Source of the DNA: UBA9145 sp963665315
Lineage (GTDB): Bacteria; Pseudomonadota; Gammaproteobacteria; Pseudomonadales; Pseudohongiellaceae
Reading direction: 5' to 3'
DNA: 64,000 nucleotides
Assembly: GCA_963665315.1 (NCBI GenBank)
Contig: OY762274.1
Span: forward strand, 3,224,001 to 3,288,000
Part shown: piece after piece, positions 55,794-64,000 of the stretch
Layout of the letters: every line of letters starts with the position of its first letter
Numbering within the stretch: position 1 is the stretch's first letter
Notes under the pieces: generated by a model
The model's input: the letters and a program-made list of their open reading frames with translations, nothing else
What the model was told of the DNA's origin: nothing
The model's database searches: none
Translations under genes and position numbers: made by a program

Positions 55794-57338
55794 CTACCAG
55801 GTCTGGGTGGACTTGAACTGCTCGATCGCCGCCTTGAACTTGCCTTCGATTTCGTCGTCGAAATCTCCGGTGGCGTTGATGTGCGCGATCAGTTCCTCGT
55901 GTTCGCTGTTCATCCAGGACAACAAGGCGCTTTCGAAATCGAGCACCTTGTTCAGCGGAATATCCCTCAGGTAGCCCTCGTTCGCGGCATACAGGGAAAT
56001 GCCCATTTCCGCGATCGACAACGGCGAGTATTGCTTCTGCTTCATTAACTCGGTGACGCGCTGGCCGTGTTCGAGCCGCGCACGGGTGTCGTCGTCGAGG
56101 TCCGAGGCAAAGGCCGCGAAAGCCGCCAGCTCGCGATATTGCGCGAGCGAGATGCGGATGCCTCCACCGAGTTTCTTGATGATTTTCGTCTGGGCCGCGC
56201 CGCCCACCCGTGAGACCGAGATGCCCGGGTTCATCGCCGGGCGAATGCCCGAGTTGAACAGGTCGGTTTCGAGAAAGATCTGGCCGTCGGTAATCGAGAT
56301 CACGTTGGTGGGAACGAAGGCAGAAATGTCGCCGGCCTGTGTTTCGATGATCGGCAACGCGGTTAGCGAGCCCGTGGTTCCGGTCACTTCGCCGTCGGTG
56401 AATTTTTCGACGTAGTCCACGTTTACCCGCGCGGCCCGCTCAAGCAGGCGCGAGTGCAGGTAGAACACGTCGCCCGGATAGGCTTCCCGCCCCGGCGGCC
56501 TGCGCAGCAACAGCGAAATCTGCCGATACGCCCAGGCTTGCTTGGTCAGATCGTCGTAGATGATCAGGGCGTCCTCGCCGCGGTCGCGGTAATACTCGCC
56601 CATGGTGCAGCCGGAATAGGGGGCGATGTATTGCATCGAGGCCGGGTCGGACGCGCTGGCGGAGACGACGGTGGTGTATTCCATCGCGCCGTGCTCTTCC
56701 AGCTTGTGCACCACGCTGGCGATTGAGGATGCTTTCTGTCCTATCGCCACGTAGATGCATTTCAGTTTCTTGCCTTTCTGGTTGATGATGGTGTCGATGG
56801 CGACGGCGGTCTTGCCGACTTCGCGGTCGCCGATGATGAGCTCCCGCTGACCGCGGCCGATCGGGGTCATGGCGTCGATGGATTTCAGGCCGGTCTGTAC
56901 CGGCTGTCCTACCGACTGTCGGGCGATAACGCCCGGCGCGACTTTTTCGATCGCATCGGTCATGGCGGCGCCGACGGGGCCCTTGCCGTCGACCGGCCGG
57001 CCGAGGGCGTCCACCACGCGGCCTTCGAGTTCGGGGCCCACCGGCACTTCGAGAATGCGGCCGGTGCAGCGGCAGCTTTGTCCTTCCTTGAGTTCCAGAT
57101 AGTCGCCGAGCACCACGGCGCCGACGGAATCGCGCTCGAGGTTGAGCGCCATGCCGTAGATGCCGCCTTCGAACTCGATCATCTCGCCGTACATCACCTC
57201 GGTCAGCCCATGGATGCGGATAATGCCGTCGAGCACGCTGACGATGGTGCCTTCGTTGCGGGCCTGTACAGCGGTATCGAGACTTTCGATCCGCTGCTTG
57301 ATGATTTCACTGATTTCCGCTGGGTTCAGTTGTTGCAT
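55794..57338 (-). CDS. atpA: ATP synthase F1 alpha subunit
   Basis: The 514-residue protein has LNPAEISEIIKQRIE at the start, Walker A GDREVGKTAVAID, and ISVSRVGGAAQTK. It binds non-catalytic nucleotides and completes the catalytic sites with beta. Length is as expected (about 513). It lies 25 bases after atpH. Confidence 0.98.
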   Translation of the reverse strand: MQQLNPAEISEIIKQRIESLDTAVQARNEGTIVSVLDGIIRIHGLTEVMYGEMIEFEGGIYGMALNLERDSVGAVVLGDYLELKEGQSCRCTGRILEVPVGPELEGRVVDALGRPVDGKGPVGAAMTDAIEKVAPGVIARQSVGQPVQTGLKSIDAMTPIGRGQRELIIGDREVGKTAVAIDTIINQKGKKLKCIYVAIGQKASSIASVVHKLEEHGAMEYTTVVSASASDPASMQYIAPYSGCTMGEYYRDRGEDALIIYDDLTKQAWAYRQISLLLRRPPGREAYPGDVFYLHSRLLERAARVNVDYVEKFTDGEVTGTTGSLTALPIIETQAGDISAFVPTNVISITDGQIFLETDLFNSGIRPAMNPGISVSRVGGAAQTKIIKKLGGGIRISLAQYRELAAFAAFASDLDDDTRARLEHGQRVTELMKQKQYSPLSIAEMGISLYAANEGYLRDIPLNKVLDFESALLSWMNSEHEELIAHINATGDFDDEIEGKFKAAIEQFKSTQTW

Positions 57339-57363
57339 GTCTGTTTCCTGGTTACTTGAGCTT

Positions 57364-57900
57364 TTACGCGTTCATGTTTTCGGCCATTTTGGCCAGCTTG
57401 CCCCGGATGGAACTGTCTATGACCTGGTCGCCGGCCCGGATCACGGCGCCCCCGATCAAGGCCGGGTCCACGCTGGCCGTAAGCCTGATTTCGCGTTGCA
57501 AGCGCGCCTTCAATGCGCGCTCAAGGTCGTTCGCCGCGCCTTCGCTGACCGGAAAGGCGGTGATGAATTCCACGTCCACCGATCTTTCCTGGTTCGCCTT
57601 CAACTCGTCGAACAGGGAGCTGATATGCGGCAGTAGCAACAGCCGCTTGTTTTCCGCGAGCAGGCTGACGAGGTTGCGCGCCTGCCCGCTCAATTCCTCA
57701 CCGCAAAGACCGCTGAACATGTCGGCGACCTGTTGCCAGGAGCGGCCGGGGTCGGTCAGCGCCACGTGCACGGCTGGCGTTTCGGATACCGCCGCCGCCA
57801 CGCCGAGCATGCGCGACCATTCGCCGAGCGCCCTCGCCTCGAGGGCGGCTTCGAATGCCGCCTTCGCGTAGGGCCGGGCCAATGTGATGGAATCAGCCAT
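57364..57900 (-). CDS. atpH: ATP synthase F1 delta subunit
   Basis: The 178-residue OSCP-type subunit has TLARPYAKAAFEAA at the start and the C-terminal signature ASVDPALIGGAVIRAGDQVI. It fixes the b-subunit stalk to the top of F1. It begins 8 bases after atpF. Confidence 0.96.
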   Translation of the reverse strand: MADSITLARPYAKAAFEAALEARALGEWSRMLGVAAAVSETPAVHVALTDPGRSWQQVADMFSGLCGEELSGQARNLVSLLAENKRLLLLPHISSLFDELKANQERSVDVEFITAFPVSEGAANDLERALKARLQREIRLTASVDPALIGGAVIRAGDQVIDSSIRGKLAKMAENMNA

Positions 57901-57908
57901 TTTCCGCC

Positions 57909-58379
57909 TTATAACTCCGCGGCCAGTTGCGTGAGCATTTCTTCGTTGGCCGCCTGGTCCACCTCGCGAGCGAGAATTTTTTCCGCGCCGGCGATGGCGA
58001 TGACCGAGACCTGGGAGCGCAACTCTTCCCTGGCGCGATTCGCCTCTTGCTCGATTTCAGCCTGGGCCGCCACCATGATGCGTTCGGCTTCGATCTGTGC
58101 TTGCTGCTTGGCCTCGTCGATGATCTGGGACGCGCGCCGATTCGCCTGGTCGATGATGCCGGCCGCGGAGGACTTCGCCTCTTCCAGTTGCAGGGCGGAA
58201 TCGCGGCTCGCGGTTTCGAGCTTCAATTCCCCCTGGACGGCCGCTTCGAGTCCGTCGGCTATGGTTCGCTTGCGCTCTTCGAGCACATTGGCGAACAAGG
58301 GCCAGACGTAGCGATGGCAGAACCAGCAAAAAACCGCGAAAGCGATCGACTGTCCAATAATGGTCAGGTTTATGTCCAC
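57909..58379 (-). CDS. atpF: ATP synthase F0 subunit b
   Basis: The 156-residue protein has one N-terminal membrane helix (NLTIIGQSIAFAVFCWFCHR) and a long, charged helix rich in Ala and Glu that forms the peripheral stalk dimer. Length equals E. coli b (156). It lies 27 bases after atpE. Confidence 0.96.
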   Translation of the reverse strand: MDINLTIIGQSIAFAVFCWFCHRYVWPLFANVLEERKRTIADGLEAAVQGELKLETASRDSALQLEEAKSSAAGIIDQANRRASQIIDEAKQQAQIEAERIMVAAQAEIEQEANRAREELRSQVSVIAIAGAEKILAREVDQAANEEMLTQLAAEL

Positions 58380-58406
58380 TTCAGCCTCCTGCGGGCAGGA
58401 TGGTTA

Positions 58407-58664
58407 TCAGCCCGCGAGGGCGGCCAGATAGGGATTGGCGAAAGTGAACCACATGCCGATTCCGATGCCGATCATGGTGACCGCGTCGATCAGGCCGGCG
58501 ACCAGGAACATGCGTCCCATCAACTGGGGCGCGAGTTCCGGCTGGCGGGCGGAACCTTCGAGGAACTTTCCCCCGAGAATGCCGAAGCCGATCGCGGTGC
58601 CAAGCGCGCCCATGCCAAGCACGAGCAGCACGCCAAGCACGGTGAAAGCCAATATCATTTCCAT
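58407..58664 (-). CDS. atpE: ATP synthase F0 subunit c
   Basis: The 85-residue proteolipid has two membrane helices joined by the polar loop ARQPE. The ion-carrying acid is D60 in GLIDAVTMIG. Asp here, as in E. coli, and the absence of a sodium-type Gln/Ser set point to proton coupling. GGAGG precedes the ATG. Confidence 0.97.
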   Translation of the reverse strand: MEMILAFTVLGVLLVLGMGALGTAIGFGILGGKFLEGSARQPELAPQLMGRMFLVAGLIDAVTMIGIGIGMWFTFANPYLAALAG

Positions 58665-58709
58665 TTTTTCCTCCGGGGTTTTTAATCGTTTATCTCAGAC
58701 TTGTCGAAC

Positions 58710-59564
58710 TCAGTGAGCCGTCTCATGCGCCGCATTGAGATAGACAATGGTCAGCATCATGAAGACGAAGGCCTGCAGCGGAACCACCAGAATGTGGAAC
58801 ACCGCCCAGGCAAAATGCATCGGTAGCTGGTACAGCCCGAGCAGGCCGGCAATCAGTAAAAACAGCAATTCCCCCGCATACAGATTGCCGAAAAGCCGCA
58901 GCCCGAGAGAGATGGGCTTGGCCAGCAGCGTGGGAACCTCGATCATGAGATTGAACGGCACCATCCATTTGCCGAACGGGTGGAAGGCGAGCTCGCCGAG
59001 AAAGCCGCCGATACCCTTGTGTTTGATTGAATACCAGATAATCAGCACGAAAATGCTGAGCGACATGCCCATGGTGATGTTCGGATCGGTAGTCGGCACG
59101 ATCTTGAAAGGCATGTGGTCGAAACCGAATACGTGCTCGCCGATCAACGCGGCGATTCCAGTGATCCAGTCCACCGGCACCAGGTCCATGAGGTTCATCA
59201 GCAGTATCCAGACGAGCACGGTCAGCGCCAGCGGGGCGATCAGGGCGTTCTGGTGGGTAAAGCCTTCGGTGACCCGGGCATCGACGAATTCAAAGATGCT
59301 TTCGACGAAATTCTGAATCGGTCCGGGATTGTCCGCCGAAGCGCGCAGTCCGACCCAGCGAAACCACAAGAGAAATGCGGCGCCAAGGGCGATCGACCAG
59401 CCCATGGTGTCGACGTGGATCGCCATGAAGCCCATTTCGGCGGCTTCTTCGGGGGTATGGGCCAACCCCCAATGTCCGTCGGGATGACGGCCCCAGGTCA
59501 GATAGGACAAGTGGTGAACGATATATTCCTGAACCGTTTGCGATTCAGCGCCTGCCTCTGCCAT
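58710..59564 (-). CDS. atpB: ATP synthase F0 subunit a
   Basis: The 284-residue membrane protein has the essential arginine in ISLGLRLFGNLYAGE and the C-terminal helix ending LQAFVFMMLTIVYLNAAHET. It forms the half-channels for protons against the c ring. Length is slightly above E. coli a (271), with an extra N-terminal stretch. Confidence 0.97.
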   Translation of the reverse strand: MAEAGAESQTVQEYIVHHLSYLTWGRHPDGHWGLAHTPEEAAEMGFMAIHVDTMGWSIALGAAFLLWFRWVGLRASADNPGPIQNFVESIFEFVDARVTEGFTHQNALIAPLALTVLVWILLMNLMDLVPVDWITGIAALIGEHVFGFDHMPFKIVPTTDPNITMGMSLSIFVLIIWYSIKHKGIGGFLGELAFHPFGKWMVPFNLMIEVPTLLAKPISLGLRLFGNLYAGELLFLLIAGLLGLYQLPMHFAWAVFHILVVPLQAFVFMMLTIVYLNAAHETAH

Positions 59565-59583
59565 AGCTCCAGTTCTTTCCGCT

Positions 59584-59609
59584 TACTGTTTCCGCCTACT
59601 GTTTCCGCC
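59584..59609. repeat. 13-bp tandem duplication at the 3' end of atpI
   Basis: TACTGTTTCCGCC occurs twice in direct tandem. The atpI stop codon (59596-59598 on the minus strand) is formed at the junction of the two copies. Confidence 0.6.
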
Positions 59610-59994
59610 TGCTTGCCGCCCTGGGCGAATTGCCGGTAGAACCCTTGATCATCCAGCCGGTTACCGATATGCCAATGAGATGGGCAAACAGGAAACCTGA
59701 AAACAGCGCCACAACGTTCAGGTTTTCCAGAAAATTGAAGCTCAGGGCAAACAGCAGGACCGCGATCAGGATCTTGCCGATTTCGCCTTTCAGGAAACTC
59801 CTGACAATCTTATCCGCATTGTCGGCGCCCTGGTAACGGAATGCCTGAACCGCGAAGTAGCTGTTCGACAAGGCGCTGATCAGGCCCCCCACAAGCACAC
59901 TGAAAGCAACGTCCTCGTTTGTCGTCCACAGGAATGTGGCGGCAAGCAGGGCCGGGCCTATCAACTGCGCCAGGATGACCTTGTACGGCCGCAC
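59596..59994 (-). CDS. atpI: ATP synthase accessory protein AtpI
   Basis: The 132-residue membrane protein has four hydrophobic helices (VILAQLIGPALLAATFLW, DVAFSVLVGGLISALSNSYF, ILIAVLLFALSF, VVALFSGFLFAHLIGISVTG) and is placed at the head of the atp operon, which identifies it. AtpI helps assemble the c ring. It starts the operon, whose promoter must lie in the structured gap to parB. Confidence 0.88.
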   Translation of the reverse strand: MRPYKVILAQLIGPALLAATFLWTTNEDVAFSVLVGGLISALSNSYFAVQAFRYQGADNADKIVRSFLKGEIGKILIAVLLFALSFNFLENLNVVALFSGFLFAHLIGISVTGWMIKGSTGNSPRAASRRKQ

Positions 59995-60078
59995 GAAAAG
60001 ACACTACCAGGTGGCTACCGCCAGGGCAGGCGCATTATAGGGAGAATGCAGGTGCTTATCAACACGAATGGCTTCGAC

Positions 60079-60262
60079 CCGTCGCCATCGGATGGGGGTA
60101 TGCCGCGGACGCCGTGAATCCGTTCCAGCCGCCAAGCACAGCTTGGCGTCGTTCCGGCTGCGCATGAAGCTGCGCTTCAAAAAACGCTTGCCTACACCCC
60201 TGGAGGCTCAAGCTCGGCTTCCTGCCTCGCATGCCGCGGCATACCCCCATCCGACGGCGACT
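60079..60262. repeat. 184-bp palindromic element between atpI and parB
   Basis: The outer arms are about 28 bases: the left begins GTCGCCATCGGATGGGGGTA and the right ends CCCCCATCCGACGGCGAC, complementary with one mismatch and both bounded inside by CCGCGG. The centre (about 125 bases) has smaller hairpins, for example GCCAAGC-ACA-GCTTGGC near 60133-60149 and GAAGCTGCGCTTC near 60167. No coding frame is convincing. It looks like a MITE or large structured repeat unit. The atpI and parB promoters must lie within or beside it. Confidence 0.65.
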
Positions 60263-60287
60263 CACATAGCGCAAGTCCCGTTTAGTG

Positions 60288-61166
60288 CTATTTGATGTGG
60301 GAAAGGATGCCTTCGAGTTCGGCTACGTTGTTGTAGTTGATTACGAGTTTGCCCTTGCCTTTGGCGGTGTGCCGGATGGCGACTTTCGAGCCGAGTTTTT
60401 CGGACAGGGACTCTTCGAGGCGGAGCAGGTCCGGGTCTCTTTCAAGGGCGGTTGGCGTGGGATCGGATCTGGCCGTATGGCGGCGGACGAGTTCCTCGGT
60501 CTGGCGCACGGAAAGCTGTTTGCCGGTGACTTGCCGGGCGAGTTTCGGCTGGTCGGGGCCGGGAGCGCCGAGTAGCGCCCGGGCGTGGCCCATTTCGAGT
60601 TTACCCTGTTCGAGCATCGCCCGCACTTCGGGCTCGAGGCCAAGCAGGCGCAGCAGATTGGCGACCGATTCACGGGATTTTCCGACTTCTTTCGCCACCT
60701 CTTGCTGGGTAAAGCCGAATTCTTCCTGCAATCGCTGCAAAGCGGTGGCCTGTTCGATCGGGTTGAGGTCTTCGCGCTGGATATTCTCGATCAGGGACAT
60801 GCTGACGACGTCCCGGTCCGAGGCCGACTTGACGATGGCAGGGATGGCCTTGAGGCCGCTGAGCTGGCAGGCGCGCCAGCGCCGTTCGCCGGCGATCAGT
60901 TCAAAGCGGCCGGGCTCTGTTTCACGCACGACGACCGGCTGCATTACACCCTGTTGATGGATCGACTGCGCGAGTTCTTCCAGCGATTGCGCGCGCATGT
61001 CCTGCCGCGGCTGATATTTGCCGGGCCGGATCAGGTCAATGGGGATCTCCCGAAGCCCCCCTTCCCGCGAGTCTTCGGCCGGGCTGTCTTCCATCAGCGC
61101 CGACACCGATTCCCGGTCCCGGCTGCCCAGCAGCGCTTCCAGCCCCTTGCCCAGTTTCCTTGACAT
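60288..61166 (-). CDS. parB: Chromosome partitioning protein ParB
   Basis: The 292-residue protein has the CTP-binding N-terminal domain (GKYQPRQDMRAQSLEELAQS, then VVRETEPGRFELIAGERRWR), ENIQREDLNPIEQA, and the helix-turn-helix FTQQEVAKEVGKSRESVANL. The opening RKLGKGLEALLG is the ParA-contacting peptide. ParB loads on parS sites near the origin and spreads as a CTP-dependent clamp. It follows parA by 19 bases. Confidence 0.97.
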   Translation of the reverse strand: MSRKLGKGLEALLGSRDRESVSALMEDSPAEDSREGGLREIPIDLIRPGKYQPRQDMRAQSLEELAQSIHQQGVMQPVVVRETEPGRFELIAGERRWRACQLSGLKAIPAIVKSASDRDVVSMSLIENIQREDLNPIEQATALQRLQEEFGFTQQEVAKEVGKSRESVANLLRLLGLEPEVRAMLEQGKLEMGHARALLGAPGPDQPKLARQVTGKQLSVRQTEELVRRHTARSDPTPTALERDPDLLRLEESLSEKLGSKVAIRHTAKGKGKLVINYNNVAELEGILSHIK

Positions 61167-61185
61167 GGTCTTTCTACCTTCTTCT

Positions 61186-61977
61186 CTATGCGGCGCCGGC
61201 CGCGGCGGCGGCCCGGTCGCGGCGGCGCAGCAATTCTCCCGCCAGCGCCAGATAGGCTATGGCGCCTTTCGAGCGGCGCTCGTAACTGAGTGCGGCCTTG
61301 CCGAAGCTCGGCGCTTCCGCCAACTTGATGTTGCGTGGAACCACCGTCCGAAAAACCGCGTCGCCGAAGAACCGGAACAATTGCGCGTTGACTTCGGCGG
61401 TCAGCCGGTTGCGGGAATCGTACATGGTGCGCACGATTCCTTCTATTTTCAGGTTCGGATTCGATCTCGACCTGATCGCCTCGATCGTTTCCACCAACGC
61501 CGACAGGCCTTCCAGCGCATAGTACTCGCACTGCAGGGGTATCACCAAGCCATCGGCGGCGGTCAGGGCGTTGATCGTCAATATGTTCAGCGAGGGCGGG
61601 CAATCGATGACGATGAAGTCATAGCCGTCCCGCGCCGGCGCCAGTATTTCCCGCAGGCGGCCATCGAGATGACCGTTCTCCATCAGCCACACTTCCGCGG
61701 CGACCAGGTCGCCGTTTGCCGGCAGCAGGTCGAAACCGTCTTCCACCTCCCTTACCAGCGTCTGTTCGAGCGTGGACTCGCCCATCAGCAATTCGCAGAC
61801 GGTGTGTTTCGGCTCGTTTTTCGCCACACCGCAGCCCATGGTGGCATTGCCCTGGGGGTCGATATCGACCAGCAACACCGAATTTCGCGTGGCTTTAAGC
61901 GACGCCGCGAGATTGACCGCGGTCGTGGTCTTCCCCACGCCGCCCTTCTGGTTGGTAATGGCCAGTATGGCGCCCAT
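61186..61977 (-). CDS. parA: Chromosome partitioning ATPase ParA (Soj)
   Basis: The 263-residue MinD-like ATPase begins MGAILAITNQKGGVGKTTTA with the deviant Walker motif, followed by LLVDIDPQGNATMGCG and DFIVIDCPPSLNILT. It moves ParB-parS complexes along the nucleoid. The final stretch is rich in Ala and Arg. The gap to rsmG is 60 bases and holds a palindromic repeat. Confidence 0.97.
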   Translation of the reverse strand: MGAILAITNQKGGVGKTTTAVNLAASLKATRNSVLLVDIDPQGNATMGCGVAKNEPKHTVCELLMGESTLEQTLVREVEDGFDLLPANGDLVAAEVWLMENGHLDGRLREILAPARDGYDFIVIDCPPSLNILTINALTAADGLVIPLQCEYYALEGLSALVETIEAIRSRSNPNLKIEGIVRTMYDSRNRLTAEVNAQLFRFFGDAVFRTVVPRNIKLAEAPSFGKAALSYERRSKGAIAYLALAGELLRRRDRAAAAAGAA

Positions 61978-61998
61978 TAATTGATGATTCCGATTATC

Positions 61999-62022
61999 GG
62001 GCGAGGCATGCCTCGCCCCTAC
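61999..62022. repeat. Palindromic repeat, copy 13
   Basis: GGGCGAGGCATGCCTCGCCC plus CTAC in the short gap between rsmG and parA. Confidence 0.85.
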
Positions 62023-62037
62023 GTTGCGGTACAGGCG

Positions 62038-62709
62038 TTATTCGGACTGCGTGATTATCGCCTCTGCGCATCTGATCCCTATCACATGACGGCTCGATGC
62101 GCCGGGCACATGAACGCGTTCCGTAAACTCCACGTGGAACGCGCTTGGCAGCTCCACCAGCTCCCGGCCCGGCTGACGGCCTTTCATCGCCAGCAGCGCA
62201 GCGCCTCGGGATAGCATATGCTGCGTTTTCACGGCGCACTGCGCAAGTGTGTCCAGTGCCCGGCAAACGACGAGATCCGCCGGGCCGTGATACTCCTCTA
62301 TCCGACAATGCTCGATGCTTATATTCTGAAGACCCAGGCTCAACTTTGCCTGGAACAGAAAGCGGGTCTTCTTGCCGTTACTGTCCACGAGCACGAAATG
62401 CTTCCCGGGAAACAGCACCGCCAGTGGAATCCCCGGCAGGCCGGCGCCGCTGCCGGCGTCAACCACAGTTTTGCCGCTTACCCATGGCGCGACCGAGAGA
62501 CTGTCGAGCACATGCCGGTCCAACATCTCACTGACGCCGGAAACGCCGGAGAGACTGAATCGCTTGTTCCATTTGTCCAGCAGTCGCAGGTAGTCGAGCA
62601 ATGTCTCGGCGCCGTCTTCCGTCAGGGGCGCGTTCATCGCCGCAGCGCCCTGCAGCAGCCTGGCGCGCTGTCCCGCCTTGCCTTTCGCGCCGCCGGATTC
62701 CCCGCTCAA
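62038..62709 (-). CDS. rsmG: 16S rRNA (guanine527-N7)-methyltransferase RsmG
   Basis: The 223-residue methyltransferase has LDKWNKRFSLSGV, RHVLDSLSVAPWV, the SAM loop VVDAGSGAGLPGIPLAVLFP and the RNA-binding block VVCRALDTLAQ. The C-terminus is a little longer than in E. coli (207 in total). I chose a TTG start that overlaps the mnmG TGA (TTGA); an ATG at residue 25 (62637) is the alternative. It methylates G527 of 16S rRNA. Confidence 0.94.
   Translation of the reverse strand: MSGESGGAKGKAGQRARLLQGAAAMNAPLTEDGAETLLDYLRLLDKWNKRFSLSGVSGVSEMLDRHVLDSLSVAPWVSGKTVVDAGSGAGLPGIPLAVLFPGKHFVLVDSNGKKTRFLFQAKLSLGLQNISIEHCRIEEYHGPADLVVCRALDTLAQCAVKTQHMLSRGAALLAMKGRQPGRELVELPSAFHVEFTERVHVPGASSRHVIGIRCAEAIITQSE
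62129..62140. promoter_or_regulatory. Candidate degenerate parS site inside rsmG
   Basis: TCCACGTGGAAC matches the inner 12 bases of the gammaproteobacterial parS (TGTTCCACGTGGAACA or close) but the outer bases differ. It lies in the parAB-rsmG-mnmG segment where parS sites are common. It may be chance. Confidence 0.3.
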
Positions 62710-64000
62710 CTGGCCTTGCGCCGAATTGTCCGGTGCTTCTTCAGATACACCAATATGAGGGAAAGCGCGGCCGGTGTCATGCCGGGTATGCGCGCGGCGC
62801 GGCCGAGGTTTTCCGGACGGGCCTGAATCAGTTTCTGCTTCAGTTCGTTGGACAGACCGGACATTTCCGCATAGTCCAGATCGACGGGAAGCGCGGTGTC
62901 TTCCTGTTTGCGCAAGCGCTCGATTTCCTCCTGCTGCCGGTCGATGTAGCCCTGGTACTTGATCCGGATTTCGATCTGTTCCGCGGCCTGCTCTTCCAGC
63001 GGCGTGCCGGCCACCGGTGGACTTTCCGGATCGGCCAGTTCCATCAGCCTGCCATAATCCAGCTCCGGCCGCGCCAGCAATTCCGCCAGGCTTTGCTCGC
63101 GCGAAAGCGGCTTTTCGAGCGCGCGGCTCAGCCGGCGCCCCGCATCGCTGCCGGGGCGAATCCTGACGGTGCGCAGGCGTTGCAATTCCGCTTCCACCCG
63201 CTCCTGTTTCTCGTTGAAGAAACGCCAGCGCGCGTCGTCGACCAGCTCAAGTTCTCGCCCGATCGGAGTCAGGCGCGTATCGGCGTTATCCTCGCGCAAG
63301 CTGAGACGATATTCCGCCCGGCTGGTGAACATGCGATATGGCTCGCTCGTACCGAGGCGAATCAGGTCGTCGACCAGCACGCCGAAATATGCCTGATCGC
63401 GCCGCGGGCACCAATAATCCTTGCCGGCGACCGCGCGGGCCGCGTTCAGTCCCGCCAGCAGGCCCTGGGCCGCGGCTTCTTCGTAGCCGGTTGTGCCATT
63501 GATCTGTCCGGCCAGATACAGGCCCGGGACGAATTTGCTTTCCAGCGAGTAATGCAGATCCCGCGGGTCGAAGAAATCGTACTCGATGGCATAGCCGGGC
63601 CGGGTGATATGCGCGTTCTCGAATCCACGGATTCGCCGAACCATTTCAACCTGGGCGTCGTAAGGCAGGCTGGTGGAGATGCCGTTCGGGTAGATTTCGG
63701 ATACGTCCAGGCCTTCCGGTTCGACGAAGATCTGGTGCGAGGTCTTGTCCGCGAAACGCATCACCTTGTCTTCGATCGACGGGCAATAGCGCGGCCCCGC
63801 TCCCTCAATCACGCCGGTATACATCGGCGAACGGTCGAGCGCGCCGCGGATGATCTCGTGACAATCCTCATTGGTGGCGGTGATATGGCAATTCACCTGG
63901 CGCGGATGATCGGATCTGCGGCCGAGAAAGGACATCACGGGCGCCGGCTCGTCGCCTTCCTGCACTTGCATCACGGAGAAATCGAGGCTTTTCGCATCCA
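62706..64000 (-). CDS. mnmG: tRNA uridine 5-carboxymethylaminomethyl modification enzyme MnmG, 5' end outside window
   Basis: The visible 431 codons are the C-terminal two thirds of MnmG (GidA). Motifs include APVMSFLGRRSDHPRQVNCH, RYCPSIEDKVMRFADK, PNGISTSLPYDAQ, LYLAGQINGTTGYEEAAAQG and the C-terminal helices with IPGMTPAALSLILVYLKK. With MnmE it modifies wobble U34 of several tRNAs, using FAD and folate. The frame is open to the right edge. Its stop overlaps the rsmG start. Confidence 0.97.
   Translation of the reverse strand, partial: DAKSLDFSVMQVQEGDEPAPVMSFLGRRSDHPRQVNCHITATNEDCHEIIRGALDRSPMYTGVIEGAGPRYCPSIEDKVMRFADKTSHQIFVEPEGLDVSEIYPNGISTSLPYDAQVEMVRRIRGFENAHITRPGYAIEYDFFDPRDLHYSLESKFVPGLYLAGQINGTTGYEEAAAQGLLAGLNAARAVAGKDYWCPRRDQAYFGVLVDDLIRLGTSEPYRMFTSRAEYRLSLREDNADTRLTPIGRELELVDDARWRFFNEKQERVEAELQRLRTVRIRPGSDAGRRLSRALEKPLSREQSLAELLARPELDYGRLMELADPESPPVAGTPLEEQAAEQIEIRIKYQGYIDRQQEEIERLRKQEDTALPVDLDYAEMSGLSNELKQKLIQARPENLGRAARIPGMTPAALSLILVYLKKHRTIRRKAS

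Noticed and set aside
60079..60262. The atpI-parB palindromic element as the replication origin
   Set aside because: No DnaA boxes or AT-rich unwinding region are visible; in this gene order oriC is expected upstream of mnmG, beyond the right edge.

Overview
The window looks like part of a GC-rich gammaproteobacterial chromosome. The strongest evidence is the right end, where mnmG-rsmG-parA-parB-atpI-atpBEFHAGDC-glmU-glmS lie in order on the minus strand, which is the classical layout next to oriC in this class. The origin itself should lie beyond the right edge, upstream of mnmG. The genome uses GTG and TTG starts freely, carries a family of short palindromic intergenic repeats, and holds IS remnants in its left half. 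The exact taxon cannot be fixed from this stretch; an environmental, largely heterotrophic lineage is likely.

Layout. 1-4204 (minus): a probable operon of an SGLT-type symporter, an aldo/keto reductase, a TauD-type dioxygenase and a PLP-dependent lyase cut by the window edge. 4271-9064: two decayed IS copies in the same orientation (ISNCY-like) enclosing a vapC fragment, a serine hydrolase and a DUF899 protein; matching 17-bp direct repeats lie at the two outer edges only, as expected for one composite insertion. 9127-13409 (plus): an AmiD-type amidase lipoprotein, then a tryptophan-tryptophylquinone amine dehydrogenase operon (heavy chain, MauE, MauD, light chain, cytochrome c). 14054-19655: a small lipoprotein, a DUF1080 protein and, on the minus strand, a GMC oxidoreductase with its small subunit, a TIM-barrel protein and a Gfo/Idh/MocA oxidoreductase; together these resemble 3-keto-glycoside metabolism. 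19685-23459: an alkyl-sulfatase-like enzyme and a TPR protein. 23645-24256: a FrnE/DsbA-family protein whose first active-site cysteine codon is TGA, followed by a bSECIS-like hairpin, so a probable selenoprotein.

24287-33366 (minus): a seven-gene CoA-thioester operon (HMG-CoA-synthase-like/OB-fold fusion, thiolase, acyl-CoA dehydrogenase, SDR, MaoC hydratase, family III CoA transferase, acyl-CoA ligase), in effect one complete beta-oxidation-like spiral. Beside it lies a PLP decarboxylase gene broken by one amber codon. 34936-47093 holds a YdeI-like protein, a serine hydrolase with an altered SxxK motif, an IS110-family transposase, a glutaryl-CoA-dehydrogenase-like gene, uvrD, a TRAP transporter, yaaA and a DUF938 methyltransferase. 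47075-49622 has a GNAT-like protein, a HexR-type regulator and a small membrane protein. 49681-64000 is the conserved cell-wall precursor, ATP synthase and chromosome partition block.

The most notable points are the probable selenoprotein, the composite IS island with its outer direct repeats, the palindromic repeat family with compensating base changes (one copy sits inside the atp operon), a 184-bp palindromic element between atpI and parB, the Cys-to-Gln change in the synthase-like protein, and the amber-interrupted decarboxylase.
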